From JANMZO01 sp963763135 (GTDB lineage: Bacteria; Actinomycetota; Acidimicrobiia; Acidimicrobiales; JANYDT01): a stretch of DNA of 64,000 bases. Shown here one piece after another: positions 50,883-59,601 of this stretch. The notes beneath the pieces were generated by a model. That model saw only the letters and a list, made by a program, of their open reading frames with translations, was not told the DNA's origin and did not search any database. The stretch lies in contig CAVXNJ010000005.1 of NCBI GenBank assembly GCA_963763135.1, positions 248,001 through 312,000 on the forward strand, written 5' to 3'. The translations under genes were made by a program, and so were the position numbers. Each line of letters opens with the position of its first letter. The stretch's first letter is position 1.

Positions 50883-51671
50883 TCAGGCGAAACGCATCGA
50901 CACGGTCCCGAGGTCCTGGAACCTCACCGACACGTTGTCTCCGGCCGACACGGCGATCGCTTCGGTGACGCCACCGGTGAGTATGAGGGTTCCCGCGGGA
51001 ATCTCCTGACCGCGGGCTCCGAGGTGATTGGCCATCATCGCGACCGCCGCAGCTGGATGACCGAGTACGGCCGCACCGGCGGCCATCGCGACAATCTGCC
51101 CGTTCTTCTCGAGCACGACGCCGAGCGTCCGCAGGTCGAGATCCTCGATCGATCGGGAGCGTCCGCCAACAACGAATCGACTGGCCGACGTGTTGTCGGC
51201 AACGACGCTCTTGAGATCGAATTTGAAATCGCGGTAGCGGCTGTCGATGATCTCCACGGCCGGAACCACGAAGTCGATGGCCGCCAGAACGGCACCGACG
51301 TGGCAGCCCGGTCCGCGAAGCGGCGCCTTCGTGACAATGCAGATTTCCGCTTCGACCTTCGGATGAATCAGCTCGTTCATCGCGATCTCCGACCCGTCGG
51401 GGCAGGACATGTAATCGCTCAGAAAGCCGAAGCACGGCGTGTCGACACCCATCTGGCGCATTTTCGCGAACGAGGTGAGGCCGGCCTTCAGGCCAACGGT
51501 GCGATTGCCGCGGGTCTCCTTGCGACGACGGATTTCGTCCTGAATGTCGTACGCGTCGGACCAGTCCATGGTCGGGTGGTCGTCGGTGATCTTCGTGACG
51601 TCGCGGGCGCCGAGTTCGGCGTCTTCGAGGTGAGCGGCGAGTGCTTCGATGGTGGTGCGGTCGAGTGCCAT
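50883..51671 (-). CDS. dmpH: 2-oxo-3-hexenedioate (4-oxalocrotonate) decarboxylase
   Basis: A 262-residue member of the hydratase/decarboxylase family, from the ATG at 51669-51671. The segment VGLKAGLTSFAKMRQMGVDTPCFGFL and VEAEICIVTKAPLRGPG match DmpH/XylI rather than the hydratase. Metal ligands are expected in the HPKVEAE and PAVEIIDSRY stretches. It decarboxylates 2-oxo-3-hexenedioate to 2-oxopent-4-enoate, forming a complex with DmpE, whose gene lies immediately upstream. No frameshift is seen here, in contrast with dmpF and dmpG. Confidence 0.92.
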   Translation of the reverse strand: MALDRTTIEALAAHLEDAELGARDVTKITDDHPTMDWSDAYDIQDEIRRRKETRGNRTVGLKAGLTSFAKMRQMGVDTPCFGFLSDYMSCPDGSEIAMNELIHPKVEAEICIVTKAPLRGPGCHVGAVLAAIDFVVPAVEIIDSRYRDFKFDLKSVVADNTSASRFVVGGRSRSIEDLDLRTLGVVLEKNGQIVAMAAGAAVLGHPAAAVAMMANHLGARGQEIPAGTLILTGGVTEAIAVSAGDNVSVRFQDLGTVSMRFA

Positions 51672-51696
51672 GTCAGTTTCCTTGGATGAACTTTCC

Positions 51697-52479
51697 TTAG
51701 ATGAACCGTACGAACGTGGAACCGAGGCCGCCGACGCTCGCATGGAGGTTGTCGCCCGCGGTCACCGGCACGAGCGGTGACTGCGACCCGGACAGGATCA
51801 CGTCGCCGGCGTTGAGCGAGATGCCGAGTCGCCCGAGCGTGTTGGCCAGCCACGCCACGGCGTTGACCGGTGATCCCTGGACCGAGGCGCCGGCACTGGT
51901 TGAAATGATTTCGCCGTTCTTCTCCAGCACCATTCCCGCGAGGGCGAGATCGAGATCACGTGGGCTCTTGCACGTGCCCCCCAGCGTGAACACCCCGCAG
52001 CTCGCGTTGTCCGCGACCGTGTCCTGGATCTTGATCTCCCAGTTGCGGATGCGCGAGTCGACGATCTCGAAGCACGGCATCACGAAGTCGGTGGCCCGTA
52101 TGACATCCGCCGCGGTGACACCCGGTCCTTCGAGGTCGCGGGCCAGCACGAACGCGACTTCGGCCTCGGCTCTGGGGGCAATCAGTTTGGTCGTGTCGAT
52201 GGGCTCCCCCTCGTTGAACGCCATCCCCGAGAGCAGGTAGCCGAAATCAGGTTGGTTGACACCGAGCATGTCCATCACGACCTTCGACGTGACACCGATC
52301 TTTTTGCCGATCACTTTCTCCCCAGCGTCGAGGCGGTGCTGCACCATCCGTAGTTGGATGCGGTACGCGTCGTCGACCGTGATCCCGGGGTCGGTTTCGG
52401 TCAGCGGCGCGATGGTGGTGCGATCGAGCAGTGCACGATGAAGGGCGTCGGCCTTGGCTTGGATCTGTTCAGGTGTCAT
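51697..52479 (-). CDS. dmpE: 2-oxopent-4-enoate hydratase
   Basis: A 260-residue paralogue of DmpH. GKKIGVTSKVVMDMLGVNQPDFGYLLSG, PRAEAEVAFVLARDLEGPG and PCFEIVDSRIRNWEIKIQDTVADNAS are DmpE/MhpD signatures. It hydrates 2-oxopent-4-enoate to 4-hydroxy-2-oxovalerate. It sits between dmpC and dmpH in the lower-pathway operon and is intact. Confidence 0.93.
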   Translation of the reverse strand: MTPEQIQAKADALHRALLDRTTIAPLTETDPGITVDDAYRIQLRMVQHRLDAGEKVIGKKIGVTSKVVMDMLGVNQPDFGYLLSGMAFNEGEPIDTTKLIAPRAEAEVAFVLARDLEGPGVTAADVIRATDFVMPCFEIVDSRIRNWEIKIQDTVADNASCGVFTLGGTCKSPRDLDLALAGMVLEKNGEIISTSAGASVQGSPVNAVAWLANTLGRLGISLNAGDVILSGSQSPLVPVTAGDNLHASVGGLGSTFVRFI

Positions 52480-52503
52480 GGGAATTCGCTTTCTGATTCG
52501 AGG

Positions 52504-52556
52504 TCAGAGCTGGATGCGTCAGAGCTGGGATGCGCCAGATCTGGATGCGTCAGGGC
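52504..52556. repeat. 15-base tandem repeat between dmpC and dmpE
   Basis: TCAGAGCTGGATGCG is followed by TCAGAGCTGGGATGCG, CCAGATCTGGATGCG and a partial fourth copy. The array fills most of the gap between the two genes, upstream of the dmpE start. Confidence 0.8.
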
Positions 52557-52563
52557 TCGAGGC

Positions 52564-54024
52564 TTAGAGCTTGATCATCACGTTGCGGAGCTCGGTGTAG
52601 AACTCGAGCGAGTGGACGCCGCCTTCACGTCCGATGCCGGAAGCTTTGGCGCCACCGAATGCGGTGCGCAGATCTCGCAGGAACCAGCTGTTGACCCAGC
52701 AAAGCCCGACCTCGATGGCACTTGCCATGCGGTGCGCGACGCCGAGGTTCTGCGTCCAGATCGATGTTGCGAGACCGTATGCCGTGTCGTTCGCCAACGC
52801 GATCGCCTCCTCTTCGGTGTCGAACGGCGCGATGTGGCAGCACGGACCGAAGATCTCCTCGCGGATAATCGGTGACGACTCCGGCAGTCCGGTCCAGATC
52901 GTGGGCTGCACCCAGTGTCCGTCGGCGAACTCGCCCGACATCGCCGGAGATCCGCCTCCGGTGACCACGTTCGCCCCTTCGGCCTTGGCCTTCTCGTAGT
53001 ACGAGAGGACCTTGGCCCTGTGCTCGGCCGAGATCAGCGGACCCAGGCCCACCCCGGGCTCGTTCGACGGGCCAACCTTGAGCGACTCCGCCCGTTCCTT
53101 AAGTGCACTTACAAACTTGTCGAAGATCGGGCGCTGCACGTAGACGCGCTCGGTTCCGAGGCACACCTGTCCGCAGTTCTCGAATGCGCTACGCGTAACA
53201 CCGGCGATAGCCGCGTCGAAGTCGGTGTCGGCAAACACCACAGCGGCGTTCTTGCCACCGAGCTCGAACGACACCGGGCGCACACCCTTGGCCGCCGCCG
53301 CCATGATCGCTTCACCCGTGCGCGTCTCGCCCGTGAACGTGATGCCGTTCACGCCGGGATGTCGGGTGAGGAACTCTCCGGCCGAGTTCGGACCGAAGCC
53401 GTGCACGACGTTGTACACGCCCTTCGGAATGCCGACGGCGTTCATCACCTCGCCGAGGAGCGTCGCCGTAGCGGGTGTCTCCTCCGACGGTTTCACAATC
53501 ACCGTGTTGCCGCACGCAAGCGCGGGGCCGACCTTCCACGTCATCAGCAGCAGTGGCAGGTTCCACGGGCACACCACCGCAACGACGCCGAGCGGCGAAC
53601 GCACCGCGTACGAGATCGCCCGCCCTCCGTCGGGTGTGGCCATTTCGAAACTCTCGGTCGGGACGTTCTTCACGATGTCGGCGAATATGCGGAAGTTCGC
53701 CGCGCCGCGGGGTATGTCGACGTGCGACGCCAGGCTCGCGGGCTTACCGGTGTCGGCCAGTTCCGCGGCGAGGAACTCGTCGAAGCGGCGATCGATCTCG
53801 TTCGCAACGGCGTGCAGCAACTCGACGCGCTTGACGACGCTCATCGAACCCCACGGCCCCCGCAGTGCTGCTCGCGCGGCCGCCACCGCAGCATCGACTT
53901 CCGCCTGACCGGCTTCGTGCACGAGCCCGATCACGTGGTTGTCAACGGGAGCCCGCTTCTCGAACGTGGCCGACGTCGCGACGAATTCGCCGCCGATGAA
54001 ATTCAGAAACTGGGTGGTGCTCAT
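52564..54024 (-). CDS. dmpC: 2-hydroxymuconate-6-semialdehyde dehydrogenase
   Basis: A 486-residue NAD-dependent aldehyde dehydrogenase. Landmarks: PWNLPLLLMTWKVGPALACGNTVIVKPSE, the general-base Glu in SFELGGKNAAVVFAD, and the nucleophilic Cys in FENCGQVCLGTERVYV. Placement directly upstream of dmpE-dmpH assigns it to the oxidation of 2-hydroxymuconic semialdehyde to 2-hydroxymuconate. Complete, with no frameshifts. The gene following the GlcG-like gene on the minus strand. Confidence 0.92.
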   Translation of the reverse strand: MSTTQFLNFIGGEFVATSATFEKRAPVDNHVIGLVHEAGQAEVDAAVAAARAALRGPWGSMSVVKRVELLHAVANEIDRRFDEFLAAELADTGKPASLASHVDIPRGAANFRIFADIVKNVPTESFEMATPDGGRAISYAVRSPLGVVAVVCPWNLPLLLMTWKVGPALACGNTVIVKPSEETPATATLLGEVMNAVGIPKGVYNVVHGFGPNSAGEFLTRHPGVNGITFTGETRTGEAIMAAAAKGVRPVSFELGGKNAAVVFADTDFDAAIAGVTRSAFENCGQVCLGTERVYVQRPIFDKFVSALKERAESLKVGPSNEPGVGLGPLISAEHRAKVLSYYEKAKAEGANVVTGGGSPAMSGEFADGHWVQPTIWTGLPESSPIIREEIFGPCCHIAPFDTEEEAIALANDTAYGLATSIWTQNLGVAHRMASAIEVGLCWVNSWFLRDLRTAFGGAKASGIGREGGVHSLEFYTELRNVMIKL

Positions 54025-54054
54025 GTTGCCTCGTTTGGGGGAAGTTTCAACTGA

Positions 54055-54501
54055 TCAGTTCAGGAAGAGGGCGTTGATACCGGCCTGCGCACACGCTTCG
54101 TCCTGTTCGGCGGATCCGCCGGAGACACCGATGGCACCGATGCGGACACCGTCTTCGTGAATGGGAAGTCCGCCGCCGATGCCGACGAGTCGTGGTCGCG
54201 TCGAGAGTCCGGTGCGAAGCGCTTCGTCGTTGGCGAACATCTGCTCCCAGGCACTGGTCGGGAACCCGAATCCTGCGGCGGTGTAGGCCTTGTCGATCGA
54301 GATGTCGATCGAGTGGAGGAACGCGCCGTTCATGCGAAGGAAGGCCATCAACGTGCCCGATGCGTCTGTCACCGCGACGTTGACCGCGATCCCGAGGGAG
54401 TGGGCATGCTCGGTCGCTGCCGCAACAGCCAGATGGGCCGCGTGCTGGGTAATCGTGCGAGACGAGATTGCGTGTGGCGGATTCGACAACGGGGTTCCCA
54501 T
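54055..54501 (-). CDS. GlcG/HbpS-like (DUF336) protein
   Basis: A 148-residue protein with the DUF336 core: AVNVAVTDASGTLMAFLRMNGAFLHSIDISIDKAYTAAGF and LVGIGGGLPIHEDGVRIGAIGVSGGSAEQDE. Members bind haem or small organic acids and are often found in aromatic catabolic operons, without a defined catalytic role. It is the first gene of the minus-strand operon and divergent from the LysR gene. The ATG is immediately preceded by GAAAGG, too close for a normal ribosome-binding site; the upstream block TCCTTTCGGCTTCC is present twice. Confidence 0.85.
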   Translation of the reverse strand: MGTPLSNPPHAISSRTITQHAAHLAVAAATEHAHSLGIAVNVAVTDASGTLMAFLRMNGAFLHSIDISIDKAYTAAGFGFPTSAWEQMFANDEALRTGLSTRPRLVGIGGGLPIHEDGVRIGAIGVSGGSAEQDEACAQAGINALFLN

Positions 54502-54536
54502 CCTTTCGGCTTCCCGGTCCTTTCGGCTTCCGGGTC

Positions 54537-54595
54537 AAAGGTACGAATCGCGTTCGATGCTGTCCAATACCTGATTTTGTACATTTGATACCTTT
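54537..54595. promoter_or_regulatory. Divergent promoter region with AAAGGTA/TACCTTT inverted repeat
   Basis: AAAGGTA (54537-54543) and TACCTTT (54589-54595) are inverted copies 45 bases apart between the GlcG-like and LysR genes; ATACC also recurs inside. The right arm overlaps the proposed LysR -10. This would allow autoregulation and activation of the lower-pathway operon. Confidence 0.4.
54589..54594 (+). promoter_or_regulatory. Putative -10 element (TACCTT), leaderless start of the LysR gene
   Basis: TACCTT ends six bases before the ATG at 54601. Confidence 0.5.
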
Positions 54596-54600
54596 TGGGT

Positions 54601-55488
54601 ATGGATCTCCGAGACCTCGAATGCTTTCTCGCCGTCGCCCGGGAAGGCCACGTTGGCCGAGCGGCAGCTGCGCTCCACATCACGCAACCGCCACTTTCCA
54701 GGCAGATCAAGGCACTTGAGGTGGAACTCGGCACTGCGTTGTTCCTGCGCACCCCGAAGGGGGTGGAGTTGACCGAAGCCGGACGCACGCTGCTGGAGGA
54801 CGCGGCAAACGTTCTCGCGTTGGCGGAACGGGCGAAGGAACGCACAACACGCGCCGGGAAGGGACTCGTCGGTCGCCTTGATGTGGGCCTCTTCGGTTCT
54901 GGCGTGCTCGACGTGATTCCCCGCCTGTTGGCCCGCTTCCACCGGGATCGGCCGGAGGTGAAGATCGTGCTTCACAACCTGACGAAGACCGAGCAGCTCG
55001 CGGCGCTGCGGGAGCATCGCATCACCATCGGGTTCAACCGCTTTGTCCCCGACGAAGACGACATCGCGGTCGAGACGGTGCTTCGCGAGCCGCTGACGGT
55101 GTGCGTCAAGACGAACCATCGCCTGGCCCGCCACAAGACCGTGACCCTGCGTGACCTCGACCGCGAGCCGCTCGTGCTGTACCCCAACCAGCCGGTCCGG
55201 GGCCTGGCGCAGGAGGTCGCCGACGCGTTTCGCGCCGAGGGTCTCGTGCTGAACGTTGAACAGGAAGTCGAGGATGTGTTCACGGCCGTGGCCCTGGTCG
55301 CATCCAGTTTCGGAGCATGTGTGACAACGCGCTCGGCCGCGAGTCTGCGTCTGCCGGGCGTCGTGTTCCGACCCCTGGTCTGCGCGGAACTGCCCGATGT
55401 CGAACTCAGCTGTTTGTATCTCCGCGGGAACCGTTCGCCGATTCTCGACGCCTTCCTGACGATCATCCACGAGTGGACCGGGGCCTGA
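54601..55488 (+). CDS. LysR-type transcriptional regulator
   Basis: A 295-residue LTTR. The N-terminal winged helix (MDLRDLECFLAVAREGH, AAAALHITQPPLSRQIKALE) and the linker helix to about residue 90 are followed by a periplasmic-binding-protein-like effector domain (GRLDVGLFGSG to the end). The ATG at 54601 is preferred over a TTG six bases earlier. It is divergent from the GlcG-dmpCEHFGI operon, the classic LysR arrangement, so it probably regulates that operon in response to a pathway intermediate such as a muconate or semialdehyde. Confidence 0.92.
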   Translation: MDLRDLECFLAVAREGHVGRAAAALHITQPPLSRQIKALEVELGTALFLRTPKGVELTEAGRTLLEDAANVLALAERAKERTTRAGKGLVGRLDVGLFGSGVLDVIPRLLARFHRDRPEVKIVLHNLTKTEQLAALREHRITIGFNRFVPDEDDIAVETVLREPLTVCVKTNHRLARHKTVTLRDLDREPLVLYPNQPVRGLAQEVADAFRAEGLVLNVEQEVEDVFTAVALVASSFGACVTTRSAASLRLPGVVFRPLVCAELPDVELSCLYLRGNRSPILDAFLTIIHEWTGA

Positions 55489-55594
55489 CGCTTTAGGGCC
55501 GAAGGGCCCGGCCCGAGATTACGAAGGGTGTGTCATGATGCGCTCCTTCGCCGTCCGCACGTTCGTTTTCGAACGACTGGCTACTAGGAGACCG

Positions 55595-57449
55595 ATGAAG
55601 AACGCATCCGAAGGGCAAGATCCGCTTGCCGGACGCGTTTTTCCGCGCCGGTCGACACTCACCCTTCCGGCCGAAACCCGAAGGCTGGGAACAGCTCTAT
55701 GCGTACTCACTTCCGTTCAGCGACGACGGAAGCGAAGAGGACAACGCATTCTGGTTTCGTGATTCGATTCATTGGCCGCGGGTCGTCACGCCGTTTGAGT
55801 CGGCCATTCCCCAGTTCGCACTGGCGTCACTCGGACAGTTCAACCATCGCCATTTTCTTTTTCCATCGACGAAGGGTTTGGGACTTCGCATCCTCGGCGG
55901 CTACTGCTACCTGAGCCCGGAGTCGATCGACGAAGCCGACACGGTGGAGAATCGATCCGCGCAGTTTCAGGAGCGGGCCGGGCACTATTACGAGAACTGG
56001 GACGCCATCTACGCGGAATGGCGCGCCAAGGTGCGGGTTCTCATCACCGAAATCGACGCGATCGAGTTTCGTTCGCTACCTGATGTGGTCCCGCTCGATG
56101 AAGTGGTCGCAGGGAATGGACTTGGCCATGTCCACGAGCTTCCCGCAAGGTTTCATGAGCTCATGGATTGCATTGTGCGTCTATGGCAGTACCACTTCGA
56201 GATGCTGAATCTCGGATATGCGAGGTATCTGGAATTTTTCCAATACTGCAAATCGCGTCTTCCATCTATCGAGGATTTGAGTATCGCCCGCATGGTCGCC
56301 GGAATAGAGGTCGACCTCTACGGACCCGACCGCGCACTGAAGCACCTGGCCACCCTGGCCATCGACCTGGGCCTCGACGAAGCACTCTGCGCCGGCCCGG
56401 TATCAGAGGTACTCAGCGCTCTCGAGGCGGTGTCGCCGGAGCAGCACCCCGGAGCCGCCGAATGGCTTGCCGAGTTCGCTCGGGCGAAGCTCGAGTGGTT
56501 CAATTTCTCGACGGGATCCGGCCTCCACCACAGCGATCCGGTGTGGTTCGACCGCCTCGACATCCCCATCGGCCTAATCCGCAGTTACATTCACCAGATA
56601 GACAGCGGCCATACGATCGACATCCCGACCGAGCGAATTACGCACGAACGAGATGAGATTGCCGCCGACTGCATGGGCCAACTTCCCCCGAGCGAGCAGG
56701 AGGAATTCCCACAACGACTCGCTGATGTGCGCCTGGTTTTCCACTACGTGGAGAACCACAACTTCTACGTGGAACATTGGGCCATGTCGCTCTTTTGGCG
56801 CAAAATGCGTGAACTGTCTGAGCTCTTCGTAAACGAAGGATTCTGGGGTCGGGTCAATGACGTCTTCATGTTGAGGACCGATGAAATCGATACGGCCATC
56901 GCCGACCTCACGTTCGCGTGGGGAAGTGGTCACCGCGCCCGGGGCCCCAAGTACTGGCCGAAGGAGATCGAACGACGTCATCGGATCATCGACGCGTGCG
57001 CGGCATGGGAACCGCCACTGGCTCTTGGGACCCCACCGCGTCGCTTCACCGAACCGTTCACGGTCATGCTCTGGGGAATCACTGCGTCGTCGGTCGCCGC
57101 GTCGTTTGGCGATGCGAACGACCACCCCACCCGGCTGATCGGGCTCGGCGCGTCGTCGGGAGTCGCCGAGGGTCGGGTCTGCGTCGTCACCGATGCCGAG
57201 CACTTTGATGACATCGCAGACGGCGACATCATCGTCGCGGAACAGACCTCACCGAGTTGGACCCCCGTTTTTGCCCGGGCCGGCGGAACCATCAGCGAAG
57301 CGGGCGGATTGATGAGTCATACCGCCATCGTCTGTCGGGAATACGGATTGCCGGCCGTTACGGGAGTTCCGCACGCAACCCACCTTCTGCGCACCGGCCA
57401 ATACGTTCGCATCAACGGTGACACCGGCACCATCGATGTGCTCTCGTAG
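55595..57449 (+). CDS. PEP-synthase-like phosphohistidine protein, similar to phenylphosphate synthase subunit 1
   Basis: About 617 residues. The ATG at 55595 has AGGAGA upstream, but its frame closes early; one extra base in GGGC (55613-55616) must be removed to join MKNASEG to KIRLPDAFFRAG and the long frame that follows. The N-terminal two thirds contain GWEQLYAYSLPF and FWFRDSIHWP. The C-terminal swivel domain has the phosphorylatable His in GGLMSHTAIVCREYGLPAV, about residue 575. There is no ATP-grasp domain, so it would need a partner for phosphorylation, as PpsA (His569, from memory of the Thauera enzyme) needs PpsB. No ppsB-like gene is in the window. Its place between LysR and IclR regulators in an aerobic phenol cluster is unusual. 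Confidence 0.75.
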
Positions 57450-57461
57450 GAGGAGTGCGAC

Positions 57462-58250
57462 ATGGAGCAACTCGCAACCCTGTCCCGTGCCCTGCAGGTC
57501 CTACAGGCGTTCAGCTACGAGCACCCCGAGCTCGGCGTGTCCGAACTGGCCCGGCGCTTGGGTATGAGCAAAGCCCAGGTGCATCGCATCCTGACGACAC
57601 TTGCGGCGGAGCGCTTTGTCATGAAGACCGCCGACGACCGCTACCGCCTCGGCCTTCGGGTGCACGAACTCGGGCAACTGGTCGTGAGCGGCCTGGAGAT
57701 CCGTCAGGTCGCCCACGAACCCCTCGACCGCCTGCACGTCGAATCCGGCGAAACGGTCCATCTCGCTGTGCTCGACGGACCCGACGCGATCTACATTCAC
57801 CGCCTCGAGGCGCAGAGCACGCTTGGCATGTTCGCACGACTCGGCCGCCGGATACCTGCGCACACCACCTCATCGGGAAAATGTCTGCTGGCGTTCGGGC
57901 CGCCCGAAGCCGTCGACGCGGTGATCGAATCAGGTCTGGCCCGGGTTGGTCCCCGCTCCATCACCACGGCTGCGATGTTGCGATCCGCCCTTGCTGACAT
58001 CCGTACCAACGGCTACGTGTTGAGCGTCGATGAGAACCAACGTGGCGTTCTGAGCATCGGGGCACCGATCTTCGACCATCTCGGAACGTGTATCGCCGCG
58101 GTGTCGGTTGCGGGGCGCAGCACCCGGGTAACCGATGAGCGCCTCCCCCGGTTCATACGACTCGTGCGCCAGTGCGCCGCCGAGATCAGTGCCGGAATGG
58201 GTTATCTCGGAGTCGTCAGTCAGCCAAGAACGAAAGCAGCAGCGCATTGA
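57462..58250 (+). CDS. IclR-family transcriptional regulator
   Basis: A 262-residue regulator with AGGAGG just upstream. The winged helix (LSRALQVLQAF, GVSELARRLGMSKAQVHRILTTL) precedes the GAF-like effector domain (ETVHLAVLDGPDAIYIHRLE, ARLGRRIPAHTTSSGKCLLAF, LSIGAPIFD). IclR proteins in aromatic catabolism (PcaU, PobR, MhpR) activate their operons. The perfect palindrome at 59121-59141 is a good candidate operator. The 3' end overlaps the convergent hydrolase gene by 35 bases. Confidence 0.92.
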   Translation: MEQLATLSRALQVLQAFSYEHPELGVSELARRLGMSKAQVHRILTTLAAERFVMKTADDRYRLGLRVHELGQLVVSGLEIRQVAHEPLDRLHVESGETVHLAVLDGPDAIYIHRLEAQSTLGMFARLGRRIPAHTTSSGKCLLAFGPPEAVDAVIESGLARVGPRSITTAAMLRSALADIRTNGYVLSVDENQRGVLSIGAPIFDHLGTCIAAVSVAGRSTRVTDERLPRFIRLVRQCAAEISAGMGYLGVVSQPRTKAAAH

Positions 58251-59040
58251 ACTCCGCGGCATGTTCGATCTGCGTCCAGTGACCGCAGCGCCCGAACACA
58301 TGCAGGCGGGAGCGGTCGATGAGTTGCAGCAGGCGCAGCGACGTGGCGAGCGGGATGACCCGGTCGTCGCGGCCATGGACGATCAGCGTCTCAACATCAA
58401 GTGCCCTGATAACCGCGTCGGGCGTCTTCATCGCCTCGATCCACCGTTGGCGCGGAGCCGGAAACATCGAACTGAAAGACTCATGAACGCCCGGCTCGAT
58501 ACTCGCATGGTAGCGAAGCTTCGCTAGTTCATCGTCGACGAGCGTGCGGTCGTAAGCGAACAGATCAAGTAGGCGACGCATGTTCTCGATCGAGGGTTGA
58601 TATCCCCACACCTGGTCCAGTCCCTCAGTGATCGGAAACGACACACCCACCGACCCCATCAGCACCAGGCGTCGGACCTTCGTCGGGTTTTCGGTCGCAT
58701 ATGCAAGTGCGATCGCACCACCGAAGCTGTTGCCGACCAACGAAAACCGATCAAGCCCGAGTGCCTGGACCAACCCGTCGAGTTGGTCGAGCCAACTCGT
58801 CATGTCGTAGCGGCCGTGTCGTTCGGAGAAGCCGAACCCGGCCATGTCGGGGGCCAGGACGCGGTGTTCTGAGGCCAAGGACGGAACCGTCAGTCGCCAG
58901 TTCGCGTACGCCGAAACCCCCGGCCCCGAGCCGTGAATGAGCACGACCGGCGAGCCGCTTCCGGCTTCGAGAACGTTCGTCTGCGTGCCGCCGGCCATGA
59001 CCATTCGGCCGATTTCCGGGCGTTGCGTTGATAGGGCCAT
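58216..59040 (-). CDS. dmpD: 2-hydroxymuconate-semialdehyde hydrolase-like alpha/beta hydrolase
   Basis: A 274-residue alpha/beta hydrolase. The oxyanion motif HGSGPG, the nucleophile Ser in GNSFGG, Asp in VHGRDDRVIP and His in GRCGHWTQIEH complete the triad, in the arrangement of DmpD/XylF/TodF. It would hydrolyse 2-hydroxymuconic semialdehyde (or its methyl homologues) to 2-oxopentenoate and formate, the hydrolytic alternative to DmpC/I/H. It is separate from the main operon, divergent from dmpK and convergent with the IclR gene. Confidence 0.88.
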   Translation of the reverse strand: MALSTQRPEIGRMVMAGGTQTNVLEAGSGSPVVLIHGSGPGVSAYANWRLTVPSLASEHRVLAPDMAGFGFSERHGRYDMTSWLDQLDGLVQALGLDRFSLVGNSFGGAIALAYATENPTKVRRLVLMGSVGVSFPITEGLDQVWGYQPSIENMRRLLDLFAYDRTLVDDELAKLRYHASIEPGVHESFSSMFPAPRQRWIEAMKTPDAVIRALDVETLIVHGRDDRVIPLATSLRLLQLIDRSRLHVFGRCGHWTQIEHAAEFNALLLSFLAD

Positions 59041-59120
59041 GCGCCAGCCTCCTGGGGACGTCCTGGTCGTTAACCGTCGGGTTCGAACGTACGACAGGGG
59101 CGAATGTCATTTCGAGACAA

Positions 59121-59141
59121 CCGTTCCGATTTGCGGAACGG
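59121..59141. promoter_or_regulatory. Perfect 8-5-8 palindrome, candidate IclR operator
   Basis: CCGTTCCG-ATTTG-CGGAACGG sits between the divergent dmpD-like and dmpK genes. Size and symmetry fit an IclR-family dimer site, and the IclR gene is next door. It would control both directions. Confidence 0.55.
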
Positions 59142-59182
59142 AACGCTGTACGTGTGACCGTAGGCACCGCACGCTGGTCCCT

Positions 59183-59482
59183 GTGATCAACGAAGGGGAA
59201 CCGTTGCCGAAGGGATTCGATCCGCACCGTCGTTTCGTTCAAGTTGTCGAACGGCGGGCGGATGGTTTCGTGGAGTTCCGCTTCGCTCTCGGGGATCCCG
59301 GGCTCTTCGTCGAGATGTTCCTTCGTGAGGAGGACTTCGAGAGGTTCGCTTCGGAGGACAACACCGAAGTCCTCGGTGACGTTGTTCCGTCCGCTACCGG
59401 TTCGGGGCAACTCCCGTCCGATGACGAAACGGACCAGTGGAACTGGACCATGCACGACGCCACCCATCACCGCCTCAATTGA
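59183..59482 (+). CDS. dmpK: Phenol hydroxylase assembly component DmpK
   Basis: A 99-residue protein. The conserved part GFDPHRRFVQVVERRADGFVEFRFALGDPGLFVEM matches DmpK, needed for assembling active phenol hydroxylase. The start is the GTG at 59183, the only plausible in-frame start close to the homologous region; there is no ribosome-binding site. Its C terminus is Asp/Thr-rich and longer than the usual 92 residues. It is the first gene of dmpKLMNOP. Confidence 0.85.
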   Translation: MINEGEPLPKGFDPHRRFVQVVERRADGFVEFRFALGDPGLFVEMFLREEDFERFASEDNTEVLGDVVPSATGSGQLPSDDETDQWNWTMHDATHHRLN

Positions 59483-59601
59483 AATAACCGACCGCCTCAA
59501 CACCGACCAGTACCGCTTCAGCTGACCAAGCATCCGCTCACCCGGACCGGCGAGGTCTGACCGGTCGAGCGCGCGACACAACCAAGGAGCACGAACCCAT
59601 A

